From an uncultured Muribaculum sp. (GTDB taxonomy: Bacteria > Bacteroidota > Bacteroidia > Bacteroidales > Muribaculaceae), in assembly GCA_910578835.1 (NCBI GenBank), contig CAJTSK010000028.1, forward strand, positions 1 through 34,861: a stretch of 34,861 bases of DNA, in the 5' to 3' direction. Each line of letters starts with the position of its first letter. The first letter of the stretch is position 1. Shown here piece by piece: positions 9,112 to 17,845 of the stretch. The notes below the pieces were generated by a model. It did not search any database, had not been told where the DNA came from, and saw only the letters and a program-made list of their open reading frames with translations. Both the position numbers and the translations under genes were made by a program.

Positions 9112-9681
9112 ATGACGCCAGAAAACATACTTGACATACGCAATCGCAATGAGTTCCGCAAATGGCTTGTGGACAATAGCACAGTCAAAAAAGAGTGCTG
9201 GATTGCCGTTAAGCGAGGTAAGACTCCGCCGGTGGATACCTTATGGTATCTCGATGCCGTGGAGGAGGCTTTATGCTTCGGCTGGATAGATTCCACCGTC
9301 AAGACAGTTGATGGTGTCACACTCCAACGTTTCGGTCCGCGATCCAAATCGGGAAAATGGACCGAACTTAACAAGGAGCGTTGCCGGCGACTTGAACGGC
9401 TTGGGATGATGACCGACAGAGGACGGGCTGTCTGCCCTGACCTTGATGCGGAATTTATAATTATCCCCGAGATACTTGTGACTTTTAAGTCTCGTCCTGA
9501 GGCGTGGAGTAATTTTCTGGAATTTCCATCGCTGTATCAAAGAGTGAGGATTGACAATATACAAAGAGTTATTTCAAAACCTGAGTTGTTTGAGAGCCGG
9601 CTGACAAAACTTATAGAAGCAAGCGACAAAGGTGAAATGATTGGTGACTGGCACGATTGTGGCAGACTTCTTGATTATTGA
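9112..9681 (+). CDS. YdeI/OmpD-associated family protein
   Basis: 189 residues covering the whole family. Diagnostic blocks are FRKWLVDNS near the N terminus, LDAVEEALCFGWIDSTVK (about residues 47-64), RFGPRSKSGKWTELNKER (about 72-89) and LGMMTDRGR. Members are annotated as bacteriocin-protection or OmpD-associated proteins on thin evidence, so no biochemical role should be assumed. The gene lies 25 nt after the Sel1 gene. The stop TGA at 9679-9681 overlaps a TTG that might be mistaken for the next start. Confidence 0.85.
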   Translation: MTPENILDIRNRNEFRKWLVDNSTVKKECWIAVKRGKTPPVDTLWYLDAVEEALCFGWIDSTVKTVDGVTLQRFGPRSKSGKWTELNKERCRRLERLGMMTDRGRAVCPDLDAEFIIIPEILVTFKSRPEAWSNFLEFPSLYQRVRIDNIQRVISKPELFESRLTKLIEASDKGEMIGDWHDCGRLLDY

Positions 9682-9698
9682 AATTCCGACTAATAAAA

Positions 9699-10250
9699 AT
9701 GGGAAAGCAACTTCATGAAATGACTTTAAGTGAATTATGGGAATTATTTCCGGTAATTCTTACACCTCATAATCCTCTATGGAACGATTGGGCAAAGGAA
9801 GAGATGCAATTGTTATATTCTTTGCTCACGGAGTATTGTCCGATAATAAATCATATCGGAAGCACAGCGATACCTGACATTCAAGCCAAGTCTATCATCG
9901 ATATTCTTGTGGAGGTTTCAAGCGGCGCGGAGTGGTTGCAGATAAAGAATATAATGAGAGCTAACGGTTACATATGCATGTCAGAAACTGATAAGCGGAT
10001 AAGCTTCAACAAGGGATATACGCCAGCCGGATACGCCGACAAGGTGTTCCATATCCATTTTCACAGAATCGGAGACAATGATGAAATACGTTTCCGCGAC
10101 TATCTGATTGCCCACCCTGACGTGGCAAAGGAATATGAGCGACTGAAGATATCATTATTGCCAAAATATAGAAACGACCGCGATGGATATACTGAGGCAA
10201 AAACAGGCTTTGTCAATGGAATAGTCAAACTGTATAAGACGGGGAAATAA
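9699..10250 (+). CDS. GrpB family (UPF0157) nucleotidyltransferase-fold protein
   Basis: About 183 residues from ATG 9699. The GrpB signature is present: INHIGSTAIPDIQAKSIIDILVEV (a nucleotidyltransferase-like core), later VFHIHFHRIG and RFRDYLIAHPDVAKEYERLK. Some family members are fused to CoaE, but no function is established. A TTG at 9678 would extend the protein by seven residues and overlap the previous stop; I prefer the ATG because the domain begins after it. It ends 1 nt before the next start. Confidence 0.85.
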   Translation: MGKQLHEMTLSELWELFPVILTPHNPLWNDWAKEEMQLLYSLLTEYCPIINHIGSTAIPDIQAKSIIDILVEVSSGAEWLQIKNIMRANGYICMSETDKRISFNKGYTPAGYADKVFHIHFHRIGDNDEIRFRDYLIAHPDVAKEYERLKISLLPKYRNDRDGYTEAKTGFVNGIVKLYKTGK

Positions 10251-10251
10251 C

Positions 10252-10587
10252 ATGAGGATTATTAAGCCAAGAGAAGAGTTGCGACAATACGTGCGCTATT
10301 ATTGGATAATGGAACGCAATGAGCCTTTCAGCGTCCTTACATTTCCTATCGGTTGCCCTCAGATAATTTTCCACAGGAAAAATACTCTCTTCATTCCTGA
10401 AACCGGGAATGAGCAAAGCAATTTCACAATCAGCGGACAGGTCAATTTCCCGGCACATATTTGTTCCGGCAGCGATATTGTTTCATTTCAGTTCCATCAC
10501 ACCCAGATGGACGGTGCCCATGCGGCACATTTCCTCGACTTGCTACAAAAGGAAATCAACGCTTGCCAAGCGCACAAAAATCATTGA
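10252..10587 (+). pseudogene. Truncated AraC-type regulator: N-terminal sensory (DUF6597-like) domain only
   Basis: 111 residues. The opening blocks YVRYYWIMERNEPFSVLTFPIGCPQIIFHRK and ISGQVNFPAHICSGSDI match the N-terminal domain of AraC-family regulators whose full length is about 260-280 residues. The sequence diverges after about residue 85 and stops at 10587. No helix-turn-helix half can be read in any frame of 10588-10842, so this is a remnant or a stand-alone ligand-binding domain. It starts 1 nt after the GrpB stop. The 255 nt that follow hold no gene; they contain a strong inverted repeat and the kinase promoter. Confidence 0.65.
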
Positions 10588-10622
10588 GATTATACCCGAA
10601 GGAGATATCTATAATTGGAACT

Positions 10623-10647
10623 GTTTTTCGGGACTATCCCGAAAAAC
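10623..10647. repeat. Perfect 11-bp inverted repeat with 3-nt loop
   Basis: Arms GTTTTTCGGGA (10623-10633) and TCCCGAAAAAC (10637-10647) around CTA. The T-run is on the 5' side of the stem and the A-run on the 3' side, the reverse of a normal intrinsic terminator, so it may be an operator or an RNA stem rather than a terminator. Confidence 0.7.
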
Positions 10648-10779
10648 ATCATTGAAATCTCACGCAAGCGATGTCCAGAAGTAGTGTTTTCAAACGGCAC
10701 AGAGCTAATAAGAAGCGAGTTTCATTGAACAAATACCGTATTTAGTTGAATTTATATGGTGCAAATCCGCGTTTTCACT

Positions 10780-10787
10780 TATATTTG
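10780..10787 (+). promoter_or_regulatory. -7 box TATATTTG upstream of the sensor kinase operon
   Basis: Exact TAnnTTTG match 55 nt upstream of ATG 10843. The -33 region has no clear TTG at 19-21 nt. Probable promoter of the kinase-regulator-exporter genes. Confidence 0.5.
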
Positions 10788-10842
10788 CAAAAATTGACTT
10801 ATACAATCGCCTATAACATTGCAACATCAAACAACGGAAAAC

Positions 10843-11922
10843 ATGTCAATAAATCGCAGCCGTACAACCGAAACTATCATCTATCTGGTCCTGTGGCTTA
10901 TAGCTATCGGGCTTTATCTGCTTGACATCATGCGCAACCGCGCCCAGATGTCGCTCTCCTTAGTAGACATGTCGGTCGTAAGCGCCATGATACATACATT
11001 TGTCCCGTTTCTGATATTATTTCTGATCAACAACAATATCCTGATACCCAAGCTCCTGTTAAGAAACAAGATACTACCCTACTTCATGTTGACTGCATGT
11101 GTGGTAATATTCTTGTGGATATATCAGTATCTCGACTTTATAAATGTCATCCACAAGATACCTGACAACATGCGTCCCGCACCACACCACCGTATGCGGC
11201 CGTTATTGCCGCTACCCTTGCTGATGGACTTCACCTATGCCCTGCTTGTCGTGGGATGTAATCTTGCCGTAGCTCTGATGTTTCAGCGATTTGACGACAA
11301 GTTGGAGAAAGAAAGCCTGATGAAAGCCAACGCTGAAAATCAGCTTGCTTATCTGAAAGCGCAGATTAATCCACATTTCTACATGAACATGCTTAACAAC
11401 ATTCATGGCATGATAGAAATCAATCCGGAAAAGGCACAGTCAATGGTGATTGACATGTCACATCTCATGCGCTATATGCTCTATGAGAGCTCCAAACCCA
11501 TGATAAGGCTGTCGGAAGAGATTGCATTTCTGCGCAATTATCTTAGCCTGATGAGACTCCGGTTTCCGGAAAAGCTCGTAAGTATGACATCACATTTCCC
11601 GGATGAAGCCTCCATGACAGGAGTCTCGCTCCCCCCGCTATTGTTTCTGGTATTTATTGAAAATGCGTTTAAACATGGAGTGAGTTATCGCGACACATCG
11701 TTTATCGCCGTGAGCATGGAAGTAAACAACGAGACTATACATTTCAGCTGCATGAATAGCAATCATGCCAAATCCGGTGAAAGCCTTGAGCATACAGGCA
11801 TAGGGCTTAACAACATACGCCAACGCCTGTCACTTATCTATGGAGAGCAGGCAAATCTTGAACTGACAGAAACAGCAACCACCTATACCGTTAATCTTAC
11901 ACTCCCCATCCAATGCCCATAA
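10843..11922 (+). CDS. LytS/YehU-type sensor histidine kinase
   Basis: About 359 residues from ATG 10843 (a TTG at 10819 is less likely). Four membrane helices lie at about 10-28, 45-66, 78-100 and 128-148. The His_kinase domain begins at LKAQINPHFYMNMLNNIH; the phospho-accepting His is about residue 178. The HATPase part has the N-box ENAFKHG (about 273-279) and the G-box GIGLNNIRQRL (about 319-329). Usual family sequence at the H-box is NPHFLFN; here it is NPHFYMN. There is no large extracellular sensor domain, so the signal is probably sensed in or near the membrane. The gene overlaps the LytTR regulator by 10 bp. Confidence 0.92.
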   Translation: MSINRSRTTETIIYLVLWLIAIGLYLLDIMRNRAQMSLSLVDMSVVSAMIHTFVPFLILFLINNNILIPKLLLRNKILPYFMLTACVVIFLWIYQYLDFINVIHKIPDNMRPAPHHRMRPLLPLPLLMDFTYALLVVGCNLAVALMFQRFDDKLEKESLMKANAENQLAYLKAQINPHFYMNMLNNIHGMIEINPEKAQSMVIDMSHLMRYMLYESSKPMIRLSEEIAFLRNYLSLMRLRFPEKLVSMTSHFPDEASMTGVSLPPLLFLVFIENAFKHGVSYRDTSFIAVSMEVNNETIHFSCMNSNHAKSGESLEHTGIGLNNIRQRLSLIYGEQANLELTETATTYTVNLTLPIQCP

Positions 11923-12650
11923 AGACCCTGATTATCGACGATGAGCCTATCGCTCTTGAAAAATTAAAGAGCTACGTAGAAAAGACCCCATCTTTGCAGC
12001 TTTGTGCCACCTGTGACAACGGCATTGAAGCCATCGGATTTGTTTCATGCAATGAGGTTGACCTGATAATAACCGACATAAACATGCCGGATCTTAACGG
12101 GATGGATTTTATAAAAACCTTGTCATCTCAACCTATGGTAATCTTCATCACTGCCTATCCACAATATGCAGTGGAGAGCTATAAAGTATCGGCTGTAGAC
12201 TATCTGCTGAAACCTTATGGCTTTGTTGATTTCAGCAAGGCTGTCAACAAAGCTGTCGCGTTATATGAATCACGCCAGGCAAATAACCCTGCATCCGGTC
12301 ATCCCGATGCTGAAGAATCCATTTTTATAAAGACCGATTACCGCTATGTACGAGTGTCGCTTGCCGACATCCGCTTTATAAAAGGCTATGGTGAATATCT
12401 CCAGATCTATGTCACCGGCAAATCAAGTCCGCTCGTAACCCTCAGCTCTTTCGCGGCGATAAAAGAGAGGTTGCCCGAAAATTTCCTTCAGGTACACCGC
12501 TCATATATCATAAACATGAACCGTGTAGAGCAGATAGAGCGCAATCGTGTGGTAATGGATGCCGACAATTATATACCCGTTGGCGACAGCTACAAGGCGA
12601 TATTCCAGCAATACCTGGCGTCTCATGCCATCGGAAAAGGGACAAAATGA
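11913..12650 (+). CDS. LytTR-family response regulator
   Basis: 245 residues. The receiver domain (1-120) has the acidic pocket DD at 9-10, phospho-acceptor Asp55 in TDINMPDLNG, Thr in FITAY and the conserved Lys in YLLKPYGF. The C-terminal LytTR DNA-binding domain (about 140-238) shows IKGYGEYLQIYVTG, FLQVHRSYIINM and VGDSYKAIF. It overlaps its kinase gene and is followed by a hairpin terminator. The adjacent exporter genes are the likely targets, as is common in Bacteroidetes, but no binding site was identified. Confidence 0.94.
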   Translation: MPIKTLIIDDEPIALEKLKSYVEKTPSLQLCATCDNGIEAIGFVSCNEVDLIITDINMPDLNGMDFIKTLSSQPMVIFITAYPQYAVESYKVSAVDYLLKPYGFVDFSKAVNKAVALYESRQANNPASGHPDAEESIFIKTDYRYVRVSLADIRFIKGYGEYLQIYVTGKSSPLVTLSSFAAIKERLPENFLQVHRSYIINMNRVEQIERNRVVMDADNYIPVGDSYKAIFQQYLASHAIGKGTK

Positions 12651-12670
12651 CAATTGTTCGTTGAACGAAA

Positions 12671-12710
12671 AAGGCGATTGGTTGAAGTTATTTCACCAAT
12701 CGCCTTCTTT
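12671..12710 (+). terminator. Intrinsic terminator after the LytTR gene
   Basis: Perfect 12-bp stem AAGGCGATTGGT (12671-12682) / ACCAATCGCCTT (12695-12706), preceded by an A-run and followed by CTTT. It separates the two-component genes from the exporter, so the exporter probably has its own promoter; a one-mismatch -7 box TAATATTG lies at 12715-12722. Confidence 0.85.
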
Positions 12711-12747
12711 AATATAATATTGCAGTGTAATTCATAACATATCTGCA

Positions 12748-14040
12748 ATGAAAAATTATGTGATAACATCAATGCTTGCGCTTGTCGCGATGTCAGGGAC
12801 AGCGGGTACATGGACCTATTCCGATTGCGTGGAATATGCCCGCGAGCACAATATCTCACTCCAGAAATCGAGGCTGACCGAAGAATCGTCGGAATATTCT
12901 CTTGAGGAATCAAAAGCCCAGTGGCAACCGACGCTCGACTTTGCCACCTCACACTCCGTATCAAACTATCCTTGGAGTGAAGGGACAAAAAATTCCTATA
13001 ACAGTTCTTACGGGCTTAATGCCGGATGGACCGTATGGAATGGCGGTTTACGTGAAAACAGTATCAAGCAAAGCAAATTGCGCACCGAGATAAACCGGTT
13101 GACAACCGGCGACATAATGCGCACCCTGGAAACCGACCTGCTGCAGGTATATATAAATATACTATATGCAAAGGAGTCAGTCAGGATTTATGAAGAGGCG
13201 GCAAAAGTAAGTCTTGCACAAAGCGAGCGAGCGCGCCAGCTGATGGAAGCGGGAAAAATATCAAAAGTAGACTATGCACAGCTCAATGCGCAATATGAGC
13301 AAGACCATTACGCTCTGGTAAATGCCCGGAGTACCTACGACTCACGACGCATGGAATTGAAGCAACTCCTTGAACTTGGAATCGATGCTGAAATCAATCT
13401 TGCCGATGTCGAATGGAGTGCCGCCCAGGTGCTCGCCGAACTGCCGCCGATTTCAGAAAGCTACCAGCTTGCCATTGACACCGATCTCCGCATCAAGGCT
13501 CTTGAAATCGAGAAATCATCATCTGACCTTGATGTAGCAATCGCTAAAGCGGGCTATATGCCAAAGATATCGCTTAACGCAGGTGTCGGTACCGGATACT
13601 ATGCTCCCGGAAAGTCGTTTGGTTCAGCGATGAAACAGGGATGGAATGAATCATTGGGACTTACGCTCTCGATTCCGATTCTTGACAACAAAAAGACCAA
13701 AACTGCTGTAGCTCAAGCCCGTGTGGCACAGTTAGACGCACAACTTGACATCAACCAGCGTCAAAGCGACATTGCACAGATAGTGGAAAACTGGTATATC
13801 GACACGCGCTCGGCACAATCACGTTACTCGGCAGCAGAAACACAGCTTGAATCAGCGCGACTGAGTGATGAGCTTACCAACGAACGGTTTAACCTTGGAT
13901 ATGTCAACACGGTAGAACTTATGACGGCACATAACGCATATGTCGAGGCACAGCACACATTGCTCCAAGCAAAATACATGGCTATGCTCGGTCAAAAGAT
14001 GGTAGAGTTTTACCGAAACGCGACAGTAACATTACCCTGA
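12748..14040 (+). CDS. TolC-family outer membrane efflux protein
   Basis: 430 residues. A signal peptide (MKNYVITSMLALVAMSGTAG) precedes WTYSDCVEYAREHNISL, the classic start of the mature TolC/OEP fold. Two OEP halves follow with the heptad-rich helices of the periplasmic tunnel (LETDLLQVYINILYAKESV..AKVSLAQSERARQLMEAGKIS and TQLESARLSDELTNERFNLGYVNTVELMTAHN). Forms the outer-membrane channel for the adaptor and ABC transporter encoded immediately downstream; the gap to the adaptor gene is 21 nt. Confidence 0.94.
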   Translation: MKNYVITSMLALVAMSGTAGTWTYSDCVEYAREHNISLQKSRLTEESSEYSLEESKAQWQPTLDFATSHSVSNYPWSEGTKNSYNSSYGLNAGWTVWNGGLRENSIKQSKLRTEINRLTTGDIMRTLETDLLQVYINILYAKESVRIYEEAAKVSLAQSERARQLMEAGKISKVDYAQLNAQYEQDHYALVNARSTYDSRRMELKQLLELGIDAEINLADVEWSAAQVLAELPPISESYQLAIDTDLRIKALEIEKSSSDLDVAIAKAGYMPKISLNAGVGTGYYAPGKSFGSAMKQGWNESLGLTLSIPILDNKKTKTAVAQARVAQLDAQLDINQRQSDIAQIVENWYIDTRSAQSRYSAAETQLESARLSDELTNERFNLGYVNTVELMTAHNAYVEAQHTLLQAKYMAMLGQKMVEFYRNATVTLP

Positions 14041-14061
14041 TAAAAAATTAAACATAGATAT

Positions 14062-15231
14062 ATGACTAAGAAATTCTTACCGCTATTTGCCGCTTCTTCA
14101 TTATTCATTATGGCGGCTTGTAACAAGGAGCAAGCTACTACACTTGACACCGTAAAAGCTGAACGCGGCGAACTGACCGAAACAGTCACCGCAACCGGAA
14201 CAATCGAATCTGTGACTCAAGTCGATGTAGGTACACAGGTAACCGGTATAATAGACAAACTGTATGCCGACTTCAATTCAGTCGTAACCAAAGGACAGCT
14301 TATTGCTGAAATCGAAAAGACCCTGCTGCAAAGCGACCTTACAAGTGCGGAGGCAAATGTGGAATCGGCACGTCTGACTTACGAGTATAACCTTACCAAC
14401 TATCAGCGCGACAAGGCTCTTCATGACAAGAAGCTTATAAGTGACTACGAATTTCAGACTTCGACAAAAGACCTCGAAGTATCTAAAACCGCCTATGATA
14501 AGGCAAAAGCCGACCGTGTACGCGCGGCAAAAAATCTCAATTACGCCGAAATCTACTCCCCTATTGACGGAATCGTCATTTCCCGCGAAGTCGAGGTAGG
14601 ACAGACGGTGGTATCCAATATGAATGTAGCTAACCTGTACACGATTGCCGACCTTGACAATATGCAGGTAATCGGTAATGTGGACGAAGCCGACATAGGT
14701 CAGGTTAAGGTAGGTCAGGCGGTAACTTTCTCAGTCGATGCGTATTCCGACGAACTGTTTGAGGGGCACGTGACTCAGGTGCGTCTTAATCCTACTACTG
14801 AAAGCAATGTGGTGACCTATGAGGTAGTGGTAGCCGCTCCCAATCCGGAACATAAGCTCATTCCGGGGCTCACCGCCAATCTTACAATCTATGTGATGCG
14901 AGAAAAAGATGTATTGCTGCTTCCGACCAAGGCATTCACGTTTGAGCCGACAGCAAACGATGACAAAAAGCTTCCGCAACCCCAGGGTGACGCATCTAAC
15001 CTCACGCTTGAAAAAAATCAGAAATGCATATGGGTGATAAACGGTGACAGACTGATACCGACTGTAGTTACCACAGGCGTGACCAACGGCATCAAGACAG
15101 AAGTAATCTCGGGAATCGCTGACGGCACAGAGGTCGCCGTAGATTATAGCACGGCTCCGTCAGGCGCACCGTCCAATGCTGAACAAAGCCCGTTTGCACC
15201 CCAGCGCCCGGGACGTAACAATAAGAAATAG
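14062..15231 (+). CDS. MacA-like periplasmic adaptor (membrane fusion lipoprotein)
   Basis: 389 residues. N-terminal lipobox IMAAC with Cys20 as probable lipid site. The order then is first barrel/lipoyl half (VTATGTIESVTQVDVGTQVTGIIDKLYADFNSVVTKGQLIAEIE), coiled-coil hairpin (about 95-165), second lipoyl half (AEIYSPIDGIVISREVEVGQTV) and the beta-barrel and membrane-proximal domains. It should bridge the MacB-type transporter in the inner membrane to TolC. It ends in a Pro/Arg-rich tail (APQRPGRNNKK). The ATPase starts 6 nt downstream. Confidence 0.93.
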   Translation: MTKKFLPLFAASSLFIMAACNKEQATTLDTVKAERGELTETVTATGTIESVTQVDVGTQVTGIIDKLYADFNSVVTKGQLIAEIEKTLLQSDLTSAEANVESARLTYEYNLTNYQRDKALHDKKLISDYEFQTSTKDLEVSKTAYDKAKADRVRAAKNLNYAEIYSPIDGIVISREVEVGQTVVSNMNVANLYTIADLDNMQVIGNVDEADIGQVKVGQAVTFSVDAYSDELFEGHVTQVRLNPTTESNVVTYEVVVAAPNPEHKLIPGLTANLTIYVMREKDVLLLPTKAFTFEPTANDDKKLPQPQGDASNLTLEKNQKCIWVINGDRLIPTVVTTGVTNGIKTEVISGIADGTEVAVDYSTAPSGAPSNAEQSPFAPQRPGRNNKK

Positions 15232-15237
15232 AGCACC

Positions 15238-15987
15238 ATGACTAAGCGAAAAGAAATAATCAAGATTGAAAACTTGCGCCGTGAGTTTATCGTGGGTGGA
15301 GAAAAAATCAAGGCATTACGCGGAGTGTCATTTACAATTCATGAGGGAGAATTTGTCACTATAATGGGCACTTCCGGATCCGGTAAATCCACACTGCTTA
15401 ATCTGCTGGGATGTCTTGACACTCCTACTTCCGGTGAATATCTGCTCGACGGTGTTTCGGTACAATCAATGTCAAAAAACCAGCGTGCGACAACACGAAA
15501 CCGCAAGATAGGCTTTGTGTTTCAGAATTATAACCTGCTCCCGAAGACAACGGCGATAGAGAATGTCGAGCTGCCATTACTATACAACCCCTCGATAAAA
15601 GCTCACGAGCGCCGGCAGATGGCTATCGAGGCTTTGAAGGCTGTCGGGCTCGGGGAACGTCTCAATCACAAGAGCAACCAGATGTCAGGTGGTCAGCAAC
15701 AGCGAGTGGCAATTGCCCGCGCTCTCGTCAATAATCCGGTAATCATCCTTGCCGACGAGGCGACCGGAAATCTTGACACCCGGACTTCGTTCAGCATCCT
15801 CACCCTGTTTCAGGAGCTTCATGCAATGGGAAGGACAATAATATTTGTCACCCACAATCCTGAGCTCGCCGAATACTCTTCACGCAACATCGTGCTCCGC
15901 GACGGTAAGATAGTCTCCGACACCATCAATGAATGTCCGGCATCGGCACGCGAGGCATTTGAAAATTTACCTACAGAGAAAGATTGA
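15238..15987 (+). CDS. MacB/LolD-type ABC transporter ATP-binding protein
   Basis: 249 residues. Walker A GTSGSGKST (44-52), Q-loop FVFQNYNLLP, signature MSGGQQQRVAIARAL (149-163), Walker B VIILADE with D-loop GNLDT (about 168-181) and switch His in FVTHNPE. The sequence is typical of ATPases paired with FtsX/MacB permeases; in enterobacteria both parts are one MacB protein, while here they are separate genes as usual in Bacteroidetes. It powers mechanotransmission through the adaptor and TolC. The permease ATG follows 2 nt after the stop. Confidence 0.95.
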   Translation: MTKRKEIIKIENLRREFIVGGEKIKALRGVSFTIHEGEFVTIMGTSGSGKSTLLNLLGCLDTPTSGEYLLDGVSVQSMSKNQRATTRNRKIGFVFQNYNLLPKTTAIENVELPLLYNPSIKAHERRQMAIEALKAVGLGERLNHKSNQMSGGQQQRVAIARALVNNPVIILADEATGNLDTRTSFSILTLFQELHAMGRTIIFVTHNPELAEYSSRNIVLRDGKIVSDTINECPASAREAFENLPTEKD

Positions 15988-15989
15988 CA

Positions 15990-17207
15990 ATGAATATAGC
16001 TAACTTACTGAAAATAGCACTCAAAGCTCTTAACAACAATAAGCTGAGGTGTTTTCTCACGATGCTCGGCATCATTATCGGAGTGGCGTCGGTGATAACA
16101 ATGCTTGCCATCGGTCAAGGGTCAAAAAACAGTATCAAGGCTCAGATTTCAGAGATGGGGTCCAACATGATTATGATTCATCCCGGCAACATGCAACGTG
16201 GCGGAGTGCGTCAAAGCGCCGATGACATGCAGACACTCGAAGTATCTGACTATGAAGCGCTGAAAGAGCTGCCCGGTGTGGCTGCAATCTCGCCGTCGGT
16301 CAATTCAGGCGGACAGCTCGTCAATGGCAATAACAATTACCCTTCGTCAATCTACGGCGTTACACCCGAGTATCTTGACATACGCAAATTCAAGGTGAAA
16401 GATGGTGGCATGTTTACCGAACATGACATCAAATCGGCGGCAAAAGTGTGTATTCTCGGCAAAACCGTAGTTGACAACCTCTTTCCAAACGGTGAAGATC
16501 CTGTCGGAAGGGTGATACGTTTCGGCAAAATTCCGCTTACCGTAATCGGTGTGTTGGAATCAAAGGGAACAAACTCCATGGGACAGGACCAGGATGATGT
16601 GGTCATAGCACCCTATACCACCGTCATGAAACGCATACTTGCCATCGACTACATCCAGGGTATTTTTGCCAGTGCGGCCGACGAGAACCGGACCGATGAG
16701 ACCATTGAGGCGATAACAGATATGCTACGTACGCGACATAAGATAAAGGAAGATGCCGACAATGATTTTGAAATCCGTTCACAACAGGAACTGAGCGAGA
16801 TGATGAACTCGACAAGCGACATGATGACAGTGTTGCTCGCATGTATCGCCGGGATATCGCTCCTCGTAGGCGGTATCGGTATAATGAACATCATGTATGT
16901 GTCGGTGACCGAACGTACACGCGAAATAGGTCTGCGCATGTCAATCGGTGCGCGCGGTATCGACATATTGTCGCAATTTCTCATTGAGGCGGTCATTATC
17001 AGTGTGAGTGGCGGTATTATAGGAATATTACTGGGCGTCATAGCGTCATGGCTTGTAAACGTGATTGCTCACTGGCCGGTATACATCCAGCCCTACTCTG
17101 TCGTACTCTCATTTGCAGTATGTACCGTCACCGGTGTATTTTTCGGTTGGTATCCGGCTAAGAAAGCCGCGTCGCTTGACCCGATTGAGGCTATCAGATA
17201 CGAATAA
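15990..17207 (+). CDS. MacB/FtsX-type ABC transporter permease
   Basis: About 405 residues from ATG 15990; a TTG at 15984 overlaps the ATPase stop and is less likely. TM1 at about 18-42 (NNKLRCFLTMLGIIIGVASVITM) is followed by a large periplasmic MacB_PCD domain to about residue 275. TM2-TM4 form the FtsX domain (VLLACIAGISLLVGGIGIMNIMYVSVTERTREIGLRMSIGA is diagnostic). It ends in YPAKKAASLDPIEAIRYE, the standard MacB terminus. The substrate cannot be inferred; MacB systems move peptides, toxins or antibiotics out of the periplasm. Confidence 0.95.
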   Translation: MNIANLLKIALKALNNNKLRCFLTMLGIIIGVASVITMLAIGQGSKNSIKAQISEMGSNMIMIHPGNMQRGGVRQSADDMQTLEVSDYEALKELPGVAAISPSVNSGGQLVNGNNNYPSSIYGVTPEYLDIRKFKVKDGGMFTEHDIKSAAKVCILGKTVVDNLFPNGEDPVGRVIRFGKIPLTVIGVLESKGTNSMGQDQDDVVIAPYTTVMKRILAIDYIQGIFASAADENRTDETIEAITDMLRTRHKIKEDADNDFEIRSQQELSEMMNSTSDMMTVLLACIAGISLLVGGIGIMNIMYVSVTERTREIGLRMSIGARGIDILSQFLIEAVIISVSGGIIGILLGVIASWLVNVIAHWPVYIQPYSVVLSFAVCTVTGVFFGWYPAKKAASLDPIEAIRYE

Positions 17208-17230
17208 TTTACCCGCATTACGCAATTCAG

Positions 17231-17270
17231 AAAGGGGCGGCTTTATTTTGAAAAATGAAGCTGCCCCCTT
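17231..17270. terminator. Bidirectional terminator between the exporter and cupin genes
   Basis: Stem arms 17232-17243 (AAGGGGCGGCTT) and 17258-17270 (AAGCTGCCCCCTT) pair with one bulged C and one G-U. It lies between two convergent genes. The minus strand copy is followed by TTTC, so it fits the cupin transcript best. Confidence 0.75.
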
Positions 17271-17289
17271 ACCATATATACAAAAGAAC

Positions 17290-17700
17290 CTACAGCAACG
17301 AAGCCCGCTCCGTAAGTTCTGCATCGGTCATAGTGTAGTCGCCAAGACTTCCCTCTTTTGCCTGAATGCAGATATAGACCATGGGGTCTACTGACGTGCA
17401 TTTTAGATTTCGGTCACAGCCGGTAGAAACACGCACGACCGAACCTTCGGCTATTTCAAACACCACATTGTCTACCTGAAATTTACCTGCGCCGGACAGT
17501 ATTACATAGTTTTCCTCATTAGTCTTATGGCTATGGAAAAACGGCACAGCCTCGCCTGTTCTGAGGATTCCAAACGAAATTTCGCATGAAGTAGCACCAA
17601 TAGCATCCTTTACAAACTGCTTGCCATCAAAACCATTCAGACAGCCCGCAGATACATGGGCGAACTTTGCGCCATTTTCAAGAACTTTTATTTCACTCAT
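17290..17700 (-). CDS. Small cupin-domain protein
   Basis: 136 residues forming a single cupin barrel. The metal-binding motif 1 appears as PFFHSHKTNEENYVILSG (His, His, Glu ligands), followed by GKFQVDNVVFEIAEGSVVRVS. Motif 2 ends with MVYICIQ and lacks an obvious histidine, so metal coordination may be atypical. Cupins of this size can be isomerases, dioxygenases or sensors; the substrate is unknown. The gene diverges from an HxlR regulator and has a well-formed promoter, so regulation by that protein is likely. Confidence 0.85.
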   Translation of the reverse strand: MSEIKVLENGAKFAHVSAGCLNGFDGKQFVKDAIGATSCEISFGILRTGEAVPFFHSHKTNEENYVILSGAGKFQVDNVVFEIAEGSVVRVSTGCDRNLKCTSVDPMVYICIQAKEGSLGDYTMTDAELTERASLL

Positions 17701-17765
17701 ACTCTTTTTTATTTATAAAATTTACAATAACTTTGAATTTGAAAGCCGCTTTCTTTTTAATAGCG

Positions 17766-17842
17766 CAAAATTAAGTCATATTTTCGTCTAAACCAAGACG
17801 TTACAAATTTGTAATAAACTTACCTCCAAGTAACTATTTTTG
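17766..17842. promoter_or_regulatory. Divergent cupin/HxlR promoter region with palindromic operators
   Basis: Minus strand promoter for the cupin: -33 TTG at 17794-17796, 20-nt spacer, -7 TAATTTTG at 17766-17773. Plus strand candidate for hxlR: TATTTTTG at 17835-17842. Between them lie the perfect 14-bp palindrome TTACAAATTTGTAA (17801-17814) and CGTCT-N6-AGACG (17785-17800), the latter overlapping the cupin -33 box. A third, imperfect pair (ACTT..AAGT) lies at about 17818-17830. Confidence 0.7.
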
Positions 17843-17845
17843 AAT

